A DNA stretch of 5,578 bases from Prolixibacteraceae bacterium. Its GTDB lineage: Bacteria > Bacteroidota > Bacteroidia > Bacteroidales > Prolixibacteraceae. Where the stretch lies: positions 1 to 5,578 of the forward strand of contig WRIQ01000091.1 in NCBI GenBank assembly GCA_009782655.1. The letters are read 5' to 3'. Shown here one piece after another: positions 1-5,578 of the stretch; position 1 is the first letter of the stretch; each line of letters opens with the position of its first letter. The position numbers and the translations under genes were made by a program. The notes under the pieces are model-generated. The model was not told the origin of the DNA. It saw only the letters and a program-made list of their open reading frames with translations, and did not search any database.

Positions 1-21
1 TTGCGTTGATAATAATATCAT
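1..21 (-). CDS. nqrF: Probable 5' end of nqrF (Na+-NQR subunit F), cut by window edge
   Basis: An ATG at 21-19 on the minus strand opens a frame of seven codons (MILLSTQ) that runs off the left edge without a stop. It lies 23 nt past the nqrE stop, in the same direction and at the place where nqrF normally follows nqrE. NqrF is the NADH-oxidising subunit, with an N-terminal membrane anchor, a [2Fe-2S] ferredoxin domain and an FAD/NADH reductase domain. A short hydrophobic N-terminus fits the start of that anchor. Only seven residues are visible, so the call rests on operon position and not on homology. No clear Shine-Dalgarno site precedes it. The alternative is a chance ATG, with the real nqrF start or an unrelated gene lying further left. 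Confidence 0.5.
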
Positions 22-44
22 TGTACAGAACTTTTTGGTTTATA

Positions 45-662
45 CTATAATTTTATTCCCATGAATCCCATGAAGGCAATGCCCATCAGTCCGGTGATTA
101 TGAATGAGATGCCCAATCCGCGCAGGGGAGCAGGGACATTGGAATATGCAATTCGTTCGCGAATTGCGGCAATGCCGATGATGGCTAGAAACCATCCGAA
201 TCCGGAGCCTAAACCGTAGACTGTCGCTTCACCCACATTGTCGAAACCTTTTTGCTGCATAAACAGCGAGCCACCCAAAATGGCGCAATTAACGGCGATG
301 AGCGGCAAGAAGATTCCCAACTGGTTGTAAAGCGCAGGAGCGAATTTCTCAACTACCATTTCCACTAATTGAACTATCGATGCAATAACTGCGATGAACA
401 TGATGAAGCTGAGGAAGCTTAAATCTACATCGACGAAAGCAGGCCCCAGCCAGGACAAAGCGCCGTCGGAAAGAACAAATTTCTCAAGCAGATAGTTGAC
501 AGGAAGTGTTATTCCCAATACAAAAATAACGGCTATGCCAAGGCCGATTGCGGTTTTTACCGATTTCGAAACCGCCAAATAAGAACACATGCCTAAAAAA
601 TAGGCAAATACCATGTTCTCAATAAAAATCGATTTGACAAATATGTTGATTAGATTTTCCAT
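45..662 (-). CDS. nqrE: Na+-NQR subunit E (NqrE), integral membrane
   Basis: NqrE is a six-helix inner-membrane subunit of the Na+-translocating NADH:quinone reductase. The protein has 205 residues, close to the usual length of about 200, so it looks complete. Hydrophobic segments fall at about 12-30, 36-58, 80-104, 115-135, 148-166 and 183-202. Two conserved cysteines stand out: C26 in the first helix ([11 protein letters not shown]) and C126 in [15 protein letters not shown]. In solved Na+-NQR structures the equivalent Cys of NqrE and NqrD together hold a [2Fe-2S] centre in the membrane, between NqrF and NqrC. The conserved stretch [12 protein letters not shown] (150-161) and [10 protein letters not shown] (168-177) are also typical of the NqrE/RnfA family. 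RnfA is the close homologue, but the nqrA neighbour decides for Nqr. The start lies 5 nt after the nqrD stop, which suggests coupled translation. The stop is TAG. Confidence 0.97.
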   Translation of the reverse strand: MENLINIFVKSIFIENMVFAYFLGMCSYLAVSKSVKTAIGLGIAVIFVLGITLPVNYLLEKFVLSDGALSWLGPAFVDVDLSFLSFIMFIAVIASIVQLVEMVVEKFAPALYNQLGIFLPLIAVNCAILGGSLFMQQKGFDNVGEATVYGLGSGFGWFLAIIGIAAIRERIAYSNVPAPLRGLGISFIITGLMGIAFMGFMGIKL

Positions 663-667
663 ATTCT

Positions 668-1318
668 TTATTTTTCAATAAGTTTACGATTGCGGCTTCT
701 TTGTACCCAGATAATAATACCAACGGTGATGAGCGCCATGGGCGGTAAAATCATCATACCGTTGTTTTCGTAGAAGCCGCCGTTGGCAATGTACCAGCTT
801 CCCGGAACAATCCGATAGCCCCAGATGGAGCCAGCGCCCAACAATTCACGGAAAAAACCCACAATAATCAGGATTAATCCGTAACCCGCGCCGTTGCCGA
901 TGCCATCCAAAAACGACTGCCACGGTTTGTTTCCCAGCGCGAAAGCTTCGAGGCGCCCCATCAGAATGCAGTTGGTGATGATGAGCCCGACGAATACCGA
1001 CAGTTGCTTGCTCACATCGTAAACATAGGCTTTCAGAATCTGGTCGACAAGAATAACCAGGGCGGCCACTACCACCAGTTGAACAATGATGCGAATGCGA
1101 TTGGGGATGGTGTTGCGCAACAATGAAATGATGACATTGGACAGCGCCAGCACCACCGTCACCGATATTGCCATAACCACGGCGGGCTTCAATTGCGCCG
1201 TAACTGCCAGCGCCGAACAGATTCCCAGCACCTGAACGGTAATCGGATTGTTGTCGTTCAGCGGATCGGTGAGCAGATTCAAATTTCTCTTCGAAAACAA
1301 GGGTTCTTTTTCACTCAT
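668..1318 (-). CDS. nqrD: Na+-NQR subunit D (NqrD), integral membrane
   Basis: NqrD is the six-helix partner and paralogue of NqrE in the membrane part of Na+-NQR; the two sit in opposite orientations. The protein has 216 residues against about 210 in well-studied homologues, so it is full length. The family marks are [20 protein letters not shown] (19-38), which includes C34 in helix 1, and [16 protein letters not shown] (112-127), which includes C117. C34 and C117 match the pair that joins two Cys of NqrE in binding the shared [2Fe-2S] centre. Further conserved stretches are [14 protein letters not shown] (138-151) and [10 protein letters not shown] (155-164). A basic C-terminal tail (residues 207-216, [10 protein letters not shown]) is likely cytoplasmic. 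The start is only 2 nt after the nqrC stop, so translation is probably coupled. RnfE is the closest alternative family, and the operon context excludes it. Confidence 0.97.
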   Translation of the reverse strand: MSEKEPLFSKRNLNLLTDPLNDNNPITVQVLGICSALAVTAQLKPAVVMAISVTVVLALSNVIISLLRNTIPNRIRIIVQLVVVAALVILVDQILKAYVYDVSKQLSVFVGLIITNCILMGRLEAFALGNKPWQSFLDGIGNGAGYGLILIIVGFFRELLGAGSIWGYRIVPGSWYIANGGFYENNGMMILPPMALITVGIIIWVQRSRNRKLIEK

Positions 1319-1320
1319 GG

Positions 1321-2019
1321 TTATGATTTTTTCCGGATGATAAAATTCTGATAGCTTTGAAAATCTTCCAGCAACATCTGCTGCAATCCTTTACTGGTAA
1401 TGGTTCCTCCCGATATGGCGTCCACCTTGTGCGCTGCGGGTGCATTTTCGTTGGATTTGGCAACGATGATAGAAACCAGTTTGCCCGAAGCATCGAAGAT
1501 GGTTTTCCCCTTGAACATCCCTTGGAATGCCGACGTAGATATTTCGGCTCCCAGCCCGGGCGTTTCTCCTTCGTGGGAGAAATTGGCGCCGTATATGGTA
1601 TTCAAATCGTCGTTCAGCGACACATATCCCCAGAGGGGCCCCCAAAGCCCGGCGCCCCGCATGGGGAAAATATATTTCACACCCTCGTCGGTCTTACATT
1701 CGAAAACCGGTAAAGCCCTGTTCGCAAGAGGTTTGGCTTTTTCAACTTTCAGGTCAATGTTAAAAGCGTCGCCCTGAACCTCCTCCCCTTTCGAATTCAC
1801 CACATAGCTTTTTGTAATTCTCTGTGCATAAACTTCTTTGGCCTCAGCGGCTGTGGCGTTTATATTCACCGATGCCAAAATATTCTGCATCTTTTCGATG
1901 TTTTGGTTATCTGTTTGCAGCGGTTTCAATACAGTTGCCGCCACCGAAAGAACGGCGGCCACAATGATTACCATAACCGAAGCATAAATAAATGTATATG
2001 TATTGCTATTCTTGTTCAT
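1321..2019 (-). CDS. nqrC: Na+-NQR subunit C (NqrC), covalent FMN flavoprotein
   Basis: NqrC carries a covalently bound FMN on the periplasmic side of the complex and passes electrons from the NqrD/E iron-sulfur centre to the FMN of NqrB. The protein has 232 residues. It has one N-terminal membrane anchor (about 9-30) followed by a soluble FMN-binding domain. Visible family motifs are [14 protein letters not shown] (122-135), [13 protein letters not shown] (149-161) and the flavinylation site [12 protein letters not shown] (200-211). T206 should be the acceptor, attached through phosphoester by the ApbE flavin transferase, which is not in this window. The usual motif is S-G-A-T; here it is S-G-G-T (see findings). 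The start at 2019 places a short polar tail ([10 protein letters not shown]) before the anchor, typical of the family, and lies 14 nt after the nqrB stop. No strong Shine-Dalgarno site is seen. RnfG is homologous but is ruled out by context. Confidence 0.96.
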   Translation of the reverse strand: MNKNSNTYTFIYASVMVIIVAAVLSVAATVLKPLQTDNQNIEKMQNILASVNINATAAEAKEVYAQRITKSYVVNSKGEEVQGDAFNIDLKVEKAKPLANRALPVFECKTDEGVKYIFPMRGAGLWGPLWGYVSLNDDLNTIYGANFSHEGETPGLGAEISTSAFQGMFKGKTIFDASGKLVSIIVAKSNENAPAAHKVDAISGGTITSKGLQQMLLEDFQSYQNFIIRKKS

Positions 2020-2033
2020 AATGCGTCAATTTA

Positions 2034-3212
2034 TCAGGCTGCAACTTTCGCTCTTTTCAGGCGGCGATTAATATTGGCTTCCACCACGTAGTAGTCTATC
2101 AGCGGCGAGAAGGTGTTCATCAACAGGATGGCCAGCATCATGCCTTCGGGGTAGGCCGGGTTGACAACCCTGAGCAGGATGGCAATCACGCCGATAAGAA
2201 ATCCGTATATCCATTTTCCTTTTTCGGTTTGTGCTGCCGACACGGGATCGGTGGCCATGAAAACGGCGCCGAAAGCAAAACCACCCAGAAGCAGATGATG
2301 CCAAAACGGCATGGAAAAGTAGGTTGCTGATTCGGGCGACAATCCCTGAATGCCGGCGCAAAGATTAAGAAGCAATCCCATGGCGAGGCCGCCAACAACC
2401 GTCGAAAGCATAATTTTCCAACTTCCTATACCGGTAATAATCAAAAATATAGCTCCTAATATAATGGCCAAGGTGGATGTTTCGCCAATGGACCCGGGAA
2501 TAAATCCGAAGAAAGCGTCGGCAACGCTGAACTGAATATTTCCGGCAGCGGCATCAGCCAATGGCGTAGCTCCCGAAAAGCCGTCGACGGCGGCGGCGCT
2601 TTTCAACGAAATCCACACTTTGTCGCCCGATATTTGTGCGGGATATGCGAAAAACAAAAAAGCTCTCGCTATCAACGCCGGATTCCAGATATTCATGCCG
2701 GTTCCGCCGAAAACTTCCTTGCCGAAAACCACGGCAAAGGCGGTGGCCAGAGCAATCATCCACAACGGCGTATTCACCGGCATAATCAGCGGGATGAGAA
2801 TGCCGGAAACTAAAAAGCCCTCATTGACTTCGTGGCGCCGTATCTGCGCGAAAACAAATTCGATTCCCAAGCCTACGACATACGAGACAATGATGATGGG
2901 TAAAACTTTCAGAAAACCATAGAAAAAGGTTTGGAAAAAACCGGTTTCCGCCAGTTCCCCAACCGCTTTGAAATGTTGGAATCCGATATTGTACATACCG
3001 AAAAGCATGGCGGGGATCAACGCCGTTATCACTATCAGCATCGTCCTTTTGGAGTCGATGTAATCGTGGATGTGGCTCCCCGATTTGGATGTGGTTTTCT
3101 GTACAAAGAACATAGAGAAAAAAGCATCATGCGTGGAACGAAGCCAGTAAAACCGGGCTCCCTCCTGCACATAAGGCTCTGTCCTTTCGAAAAAATTCCT
3201 GAGTGCTTTCAT
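2034..3212 (-). CDS. nqrB: Na+-NQR subunit B (NqrB), covalent FMN and quinone/Na+ membrane subunit
   Basis: NqrB is the largest membrane subunit of Na+-NQR. It carries covalent FMN and riboflavin and is involved in Na+ translocation and quinone reduction. The protein has 392 residues, near the usual 390-415. A hydrophilic N-terminal arm (1-55, with RSTHDAFFSMFFVQKT) is followed by about ten hydrophobic segments, beginning near residue 57 and ending near 375. The flavinylation motif DGFSGATPLA lies at 210-219, with T216 the predicted FMN acceptor, equivalent to T236 of the Vibrio cholerae subunit. Other conserved stretches are HEVNEGFLVSGILIPL (127-142), FGGTGMNIWNPALIARAF (168-185) and FMATDPVSAAQT (318-329). 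The long N-terminal arm separates it from RnfD, which is shorter. The start is 43 nt past the nqrA stop, the widest gap in the operon. I saw no promoter or terminator in that gap. The stop is TGA. Confidence 0.97.
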   Translation of the reverse strand: MKALRNFFERTEPYVQEGARFYWLRSTHDAFFSMFFVQKTTSKSGSHIHDYIDSKRTMLIVITALIPAMLFGMYNIGFQHFKAVGELAETGFFQTFFYGFLKVLPIIIVSYVVGLGIEFVFAQIRRHEVNEGFLVSGILIPLIMPVNTPLWMIALATAFAVVFGKEVFGGTGMNIWNPALIARAFLFFAYPAQISGDKVWISLKSAAAVDGFSGATPLADAAAGNIQFSVADAFFGFIPGSIGETSTLAIILGAIFLIITGIGSWKIMLSTVVGGLAMGLLLNLCAGIQGLSPESATYFSMPFWHHLLLGGFAFGAVFMATDPVSAAQTEKGKWIYGFLIGVIAILLRVVNPAYPEGMMLAILLMNTFSPLIDYYVVEANINRRLKRAKVAA

Positions 3213-3255
3213 CTATCGTTTTGATTTTTTTGTTATCAGCAGAAAACAGAACCGG

Positions 3256-4608
3256 CTATCCCAGCTCTTTAATCATTGTATTAATTCCTTTACGCAGCAC
3301 TTCCTGAACTTTTATTTTCGAAGTGCAGACAAATTCGCACAAAGCCATATCTTCCTCCACAACTTCGTAGATGCCAAGTTGTTCCATTTTATCCACATCG
3401 TTGGCGATGATGGATTTTATGAGGTGGACGGGATAGAGGTCCATGGGCAGGACTTTTTCGTATTGTCCTGTTACTATAAAAGCTCTTTCGCCACCGTGTA
3501 TGTTCGCGGTGAGTTCGTACTCTTTTTGGGGGAAAAGCGACGACAGGAAAGTGTGCGATGCACTGTAAACGCTGCATCCCGGCATGGCCCAGCCCATGAA
3601 ATCATATTCGTCGCCCTCAGGGATAACGGTGATTTGCGAATCGTAGAATCCGAGGTAACTGTCGATTTCAGTTTGTGTTCCAGTCAGCGGATTGCCGCTG
3701 ATTATCCTTTGTTTTTTCCCTGTTTTCAGCTTTCCGTCTAATATCGAATCGAGGCGGGCGCCCAAAATGGTACGGTAGTAACGGGGCTTTTCCACTTCGG
3801 AGCCTGTGAGGGCTACAATACGCGAAAAATCAACGTTGCCGGTTTCGAACAGCCTGCCGATGAAGACAACATCGAGCGGGTTGATGGTCCAAATCACTTC
3901 GCCTTTGTTTATGGGGTCGGTATGATGAATCTGGACGCCCACATTTCCGGCGGGATGCGGCCCATCAAAATAATTAATCTCCACATTTTCAATTTTTTTA
4001 TAACCGTTGTTGGCTGTGTTGACGGGTAGCCCAAGATATATTTTCCCCAATGTGAGCCGGGACAGGGCATTCACCCCTGTTTGAAACTCTTTTTCCTGTC
4101 CGTTCAATATAAATTCGCAATCGGGAGCCAGCGGCGCCGTGTCGAAACCGGATATGAAAATGCTCTTGGGCGTTTCGTGCTGATAAGCAACCACGCCGTA
4201 GGGTCGTCTTTTGATAAAAGGCCACATTCCACTCTTGAGCAGTATCTTGCGCACCTCGTCGCTCGAAAGTTTCTGCGGATCGGCTTTCCCAAAATCAACA
4301 GCGCCTCGGGATGCATCGGCCTGCACAATCACTTCGAGAATGCGCCTGCGCTCGCCGCGTTTTACATCCAAAACATTGCCGCCAACAGGTGAAACATAAA
4401 AAACTTCCGGATTGTATTTATCATAAAACAGCGGTTCGCCGGCTTTCACTGCCTGCCCCGATTTCACGCAGGGCTTGGGCGTTAATCCTTTAAAATCAGT
4501 GGGTTTAAGTGCATAAACATCGGCAGCCGCCACTGTCTCCAGCACAAGTTCGGCTTTCCCCTTTATTTTGATGTTTAACCCTTTTTTAAGTTTTATCGTC
4601 TTTGACAT
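3256..4608 (-). CDS. nqrA: Na+-NQR subunit A (NqrA), first gene of the operon
   Basis: NqrA is a soluble subunit bound to the cytoplasmic side of Na+-NQR, in contact with NqrB. It has been linked to quinone and inhibitor binding and carries no redox cofactor in the solved structures. The protein has 450 residues, close to the 446 of Vibrio cholerae. An N-terminal barrel-sandwich (lipoyl-like) fold is suggested by KSGQAVKAGEPLFYDK (49-64) and YVSPVGGNVLDVKRGERRRI (71-90). Family stretches are FDGPHPAGNVGVQIHHTDP (214-232), GDEYDFMGWAMPG (332-344) and LGIYEVVEEDMALCEFVCTS (411-430). There are no CxxCxxCxxxC ferredoxin motifs, which separates it from RnfC. The start at 4608 gives MSKTIKLKKGLNIKIKGKAE, the expected N-terminus. 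It lies about 30 nt downstream of two promoter-like boxes, so this is the likely lead gene of the transcript. Confidence 0.97.
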   Translation of the reverse strand: MSKTIKLKKGLNIKIKGKAELVLETVAAADVYALKPTDFKGLTPKPCVKSGQAVKAGEPLFYDKYNPEVFYVSPVGGNVLDVKRGERRRILEVIVQADASRGAVDFGKADPQKLSSDEVRKILLKSGMWPFIKRRPYGVVAYQHETPKSIFISGFDTAPLAPDCEFILNGQEKEFQTGVNALSRLTLGKIYLGLPVNTANNGYKKIENVEINYFDGPHPAGNVGVQIHHTDPINKGEVIWTINPLDVVFIGRLFETGNVDFSRIVALTGSEVEKPRYYRTILGARLDSILDGKLKTGKKQRIISGNPLTGTQTEIDSYLGFYDSQITVIPEGDEYDFMGWAMPGCSVYSASHTFLSSLFPQKEYELTANIHGGERAFIVTGQYEKVLPMDLYPVHLIKSIIANDVDKMEQLGIYEVVEEDMALCEFVCTSKIKVQEVLRKGINTMIKELG

Positions 4609-4639
4609 GCTTGAATATGAATAGATTTCGATACTTCTA

Positions 4640-4656
4640 CAAAAATAGCAAATTTA
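4640..4656 (-). promoter_or_regulatory. Likely nqr operon promoter, two adjacent Bacteroidota -7 boxes
   Basis: The -7 element of the major Bacteroidota promoter is TAnnTTTG. On the minus strand, two exact matches stand one base apart: TAAATTTG at 4656-4649 and TATTTTTG at 4647-4640. They would place transcription starts near 4642 and 4633, giving nqrA leaders of about 25-35 nt. No clean TTTG -33 element is seen at the expected distance; the nearest candidate is TGTG (4675-4672), which is too close to the first box and too far from the second. The position directly upstream of the operon is the main support. Only one of the two boxes may be used. Confidence 0.5.
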
Positions 4657-4792
4657 TATGGGCTTGTGCTGCACAGTCTACATAAATTTAGCCGAAGAAC
4701 AATACATCCTTTATAATGTTCGTTTTATGTTCTGATTGTTAATTAGTTCTCTGACGTCATTAAAACAGATGCCGAAGGCGATTTTTTCAGAT

Positions 4793-4800
4793 TATTTTTG
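4793..4800 (+). promoter_or_regulatory. Possible -7 box for the T9SS plug-type gene
   Basis: TATTTTTG at 4793-4800 is an exact TAnnTTTG match on the plus strand. It is the only such match I found on this strand between 4609 and 4994. It would give a leader of about 150-190 nt, depending on which start codon is used, which is long. No TTTG is seen about 19 nt upstream. A near match, TATTTTG at 4841-4847 (spacer one base short), has TTGG 17 nt upstream and is an alternative. Both are weak in such AT-rich DNA. Confidence 0.22.
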
Positions 4801-4994
4801 AATGTAAATTTATAATTAATTGGTGGTTGATTTACGGGCGTATTTTGTTTTTCCTAATCCGGTTTTGCAGCTTTGTTCCTTTTCGTGGTGAAGTACGCGT
4901 CATGAGCGCATAAAATTTTTTTGCAGGAATGGCGTTATGTTCATCTGGGTGAATGACAGTCAACGGTTTGTTTTATTCGATTTATTTTTTGAAT

Positions 4995-5578
4995 ATGAGG
5001 TATTTATTTATTATTTGGTTGCCGCTTGCCTTGGCGATTTCCGCCGGTGCGCAGGCCAACCGTTATTATTACGAGAATGCGATTTTCAGCGAAGACATAA
5101 AGTCGGTAAAGCTTTTCAGGGAAGGTTTCGAATTATCGAGCCCGGTGATGGAACTCAACGAAGGCATCAGATTGGTGCTGAAGTTTGACGATTTATCGAA
5201 TCAGGTAAAAAATTATTATTACACAATTATCCATTGCGATCACAACTGGAATGAGAGTTTTTTGGCGCAAAGCGAATATTTGGACGGATTCATCGAAAAT
5301 CCCCTGAACGATTATATGCGCTCCATCAATACCACATTTCCATATATAAATTACCAACTTGGTATACCCAACAACGATGTGCGCCTGAAAATTTCGGGAA
5401 ACTATATTTTGCTGGTTTATGAGGATATGAACAAGGAAAAGCAGGTTTTGTCGCGCCGTTTTTATGTTACCGAAAATGTGGTTGAAGTTGCGGGTAGGGT
5501 TCGCCGTCCCACTGCCGACTCGAACAAAGGACAGACTCATGAAGTTAATTTCGTCATCAACCATCCCAATCTCCGCAT
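4995..5578 (+). CDS. T9SS plug-type protein (DUF5103 family), N-terminal part, cut by window edge
   Basis: The reading frame from ATG 4995 is open to the right edge (194 full codons, no stop), about half of the family's roughly 400 residues. The N-terminus MRYLFIIWLPLALAISAGAQ is a Sec signal peptide, with likely cleavage after A19 (AGA|QAN) or A21 (AQA|NRY). The exported part resembles the first domain of the Bacteroidota family once called DUF5103 and now type IX secretion system plug protein. Typical stretches are YYYTIIHCDHNWNES (74-88), EYLDGFIENPLNDYMRSINT (94-113), PYINYQLGIPN (116-126), KISGNYILLVYED (132-144) and SRRFYVTENVVEVAGRV (153-169). In Flavobacterium the plug protein closes the SprA outer-membrane translocon from the periplasmic side. 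I assign the family from motif memory, not from a search. An in-frame ATG at 4953 would add 14 residues before the signal peptide; 4995 is preferred because the signal peptide then starts normally. Confidence 0.85.
   Translation, partial: MRYLFIIWLPLALAISAGAQANRYYYENAIFSEDIKSVKLFREGFELSSPVMELNEGIRLVLKFDDLSNQVKNYYYTIIHCDHNWNESFLAQSEYLDGFIENPLNDYMRSINTTFPYINYQLGIPNNDVRLKISGNYILLVYEDMNKEKQVLSRRFYVTENVVEVAGRVRRPTADSNKGQTHEVNFVINHPNLR

Larger units (their letters stand above)
4609..4994. other. Divergent intergenic region between nqrA and the T9SS plug-type gene
   Basis: This 386-nt AT-rich stretch separates two divergently transcribed genes. I see no convincing coding frame, RNA gene or rho-independent terminator in it. 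It holds two minus-strand TAnnTTTG boxes at 4640-4656, a short odd palindrome TGTGC-T-GCACA at 4665-4675, a TGACGTCA palindrome at 4752-4759, and one plus-strand TAnnTTTG box at 4793-4800. The heptamer AAATTTA occurs three times (4650, 4684, 4806). Such short AT-rich repeats are expected by chance at this composition. The last 42 nt could belong to the plug-type gene if its start is the ATG at 4953. Confidence 0.8.

Noticed and set aside
7..20. Inverted repeat TGATA-ATAA-TATCA downstream of nqrE, a possible terminator
   Set aside because: The arms are 5 bp with only one G-C pair and no following T-run in the minus-strand direction. It also overlaps the probable nqrF start.
1357..1777. Plus-strand open frames of 118 and 125 codons
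   Set aside because: They lie wholly inside nqrC on the opposite strand, and their translations resemble no family I know. They are shadows of a well-supported gene.
2620..3224. Plus-strand open frames of 97-100 codons
   Set aside because: They run antisense to nqrB (the second reaches a few bases past its start), and their composition is that of a reversed membrane protein gene.
45..4608. Reading the operon as Rnf instead of Nqr
   Set aside because: NqrA has no ferredoxin-type Cys motifs, NqrB has the long N-terminal arm, and the A-B-C-D-E order is that of Nqr. No RnfB-like ferredoxin gene is present.
4752..4759. Perfect 8-bp palindrome TGACGTCA as an operator
   Set aside because: It does not extend beyond 8 bp, and one or two such palindromes are expected by chance in 386 bp. 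It is not near either promoter candidate.
4804..4835. Inverted repeat GTAAAT ... ATTTAC with a 20-nt loop as a leader hairpin or riboswitch
   Set aside because: The stem is six mostly A-T pairs with a large loop, and no known riboswitch motif is seen.
4937..5188. Plus-strand 83-codon frame starting in the intergenic region
   Set aside because: It overlaps the signal-peptide region of the plug-type gene in another frame. Its latter part is a shifted reading of a recognisable protein.
5193..5564. Minus-strand 123-codon frame
   Set aside because: It is antisense to the conserved DUF5103 domain read on the plus strand, whose motifs are clear.

Overview
This window carries most of a Na(+)-translocating NADH:quinone reductase (Na+-NQR) operon on the minus strand. 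Facing away from it on the plus strand is the 5' part of a gene for a type IX secretion system (T9SS) plug-type protein, formerly DUF5103. A T9SS component next to nqr, promoter-like boxes of the TAnnTTTG type, and weak or absent Shine-Dalgarno sites all point to a member of the Bacteroidota. The genus cannot be told from the sequence alone.

Layout. The operon reads right to left: nqrA (4608-3256), nqrB (3212-2034), nqrC (2019-1321), nqrD (1318-668), nqrE (662-45). A probable first seven codons of nqrF (21-1) run off the left edge. The gaps are 43, 14, 2, 5 and about 23 nt, so this looks like one transcript. From 4609 to 4994 lies a 386-nt AT-rich divergent intergenic region. It holds two back-to-back minus-strand TAnnTTTG boxes just upstream of nqrA and one plus-strand TAnnTTTG box far upstream of the other gene. 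From 4995 to the right edge is the N-terminal half of the plug-type protein, with a signal peptide; it has no stop before the window ends.

How the genes work together. NqrA to NqrF form an inner-membrane complex that oxidises NADH, reduces quinone and pumps Na+ outward. The subunits show the expected cofactor residues: a flavin-acceptor Thr in NqrB (SGAT, T216), a flavin-acceptor Thr in NqrC (SGGT, T206), and one conserved Cys pair in each of NqrD (C34, C117) and NqrE (C26, C126), which together hold an intramembrane [2Fe-2S] centre. NqrA lacks the Fe-S motifs of RnfC, so this is Nqr and not Rnf. The plug-type protein is predicted to be exported and to act at the outer-membrane T9SS translocon. 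Any functional link to nqr beyond adjacency is inference.

I found no mobile element, CRISPR array, tRNA, rRNA or clear terminator. The window looks like ordinary core-genome content, and I see no sign of an undescribed system. The points worth checking are the edge start of nqrF, the Gly-substituted flavinylation motif in NqrC, the tandem promoter boxes, the Nqr/T9SS gene adjacency and the start codon of the plug-type gene.
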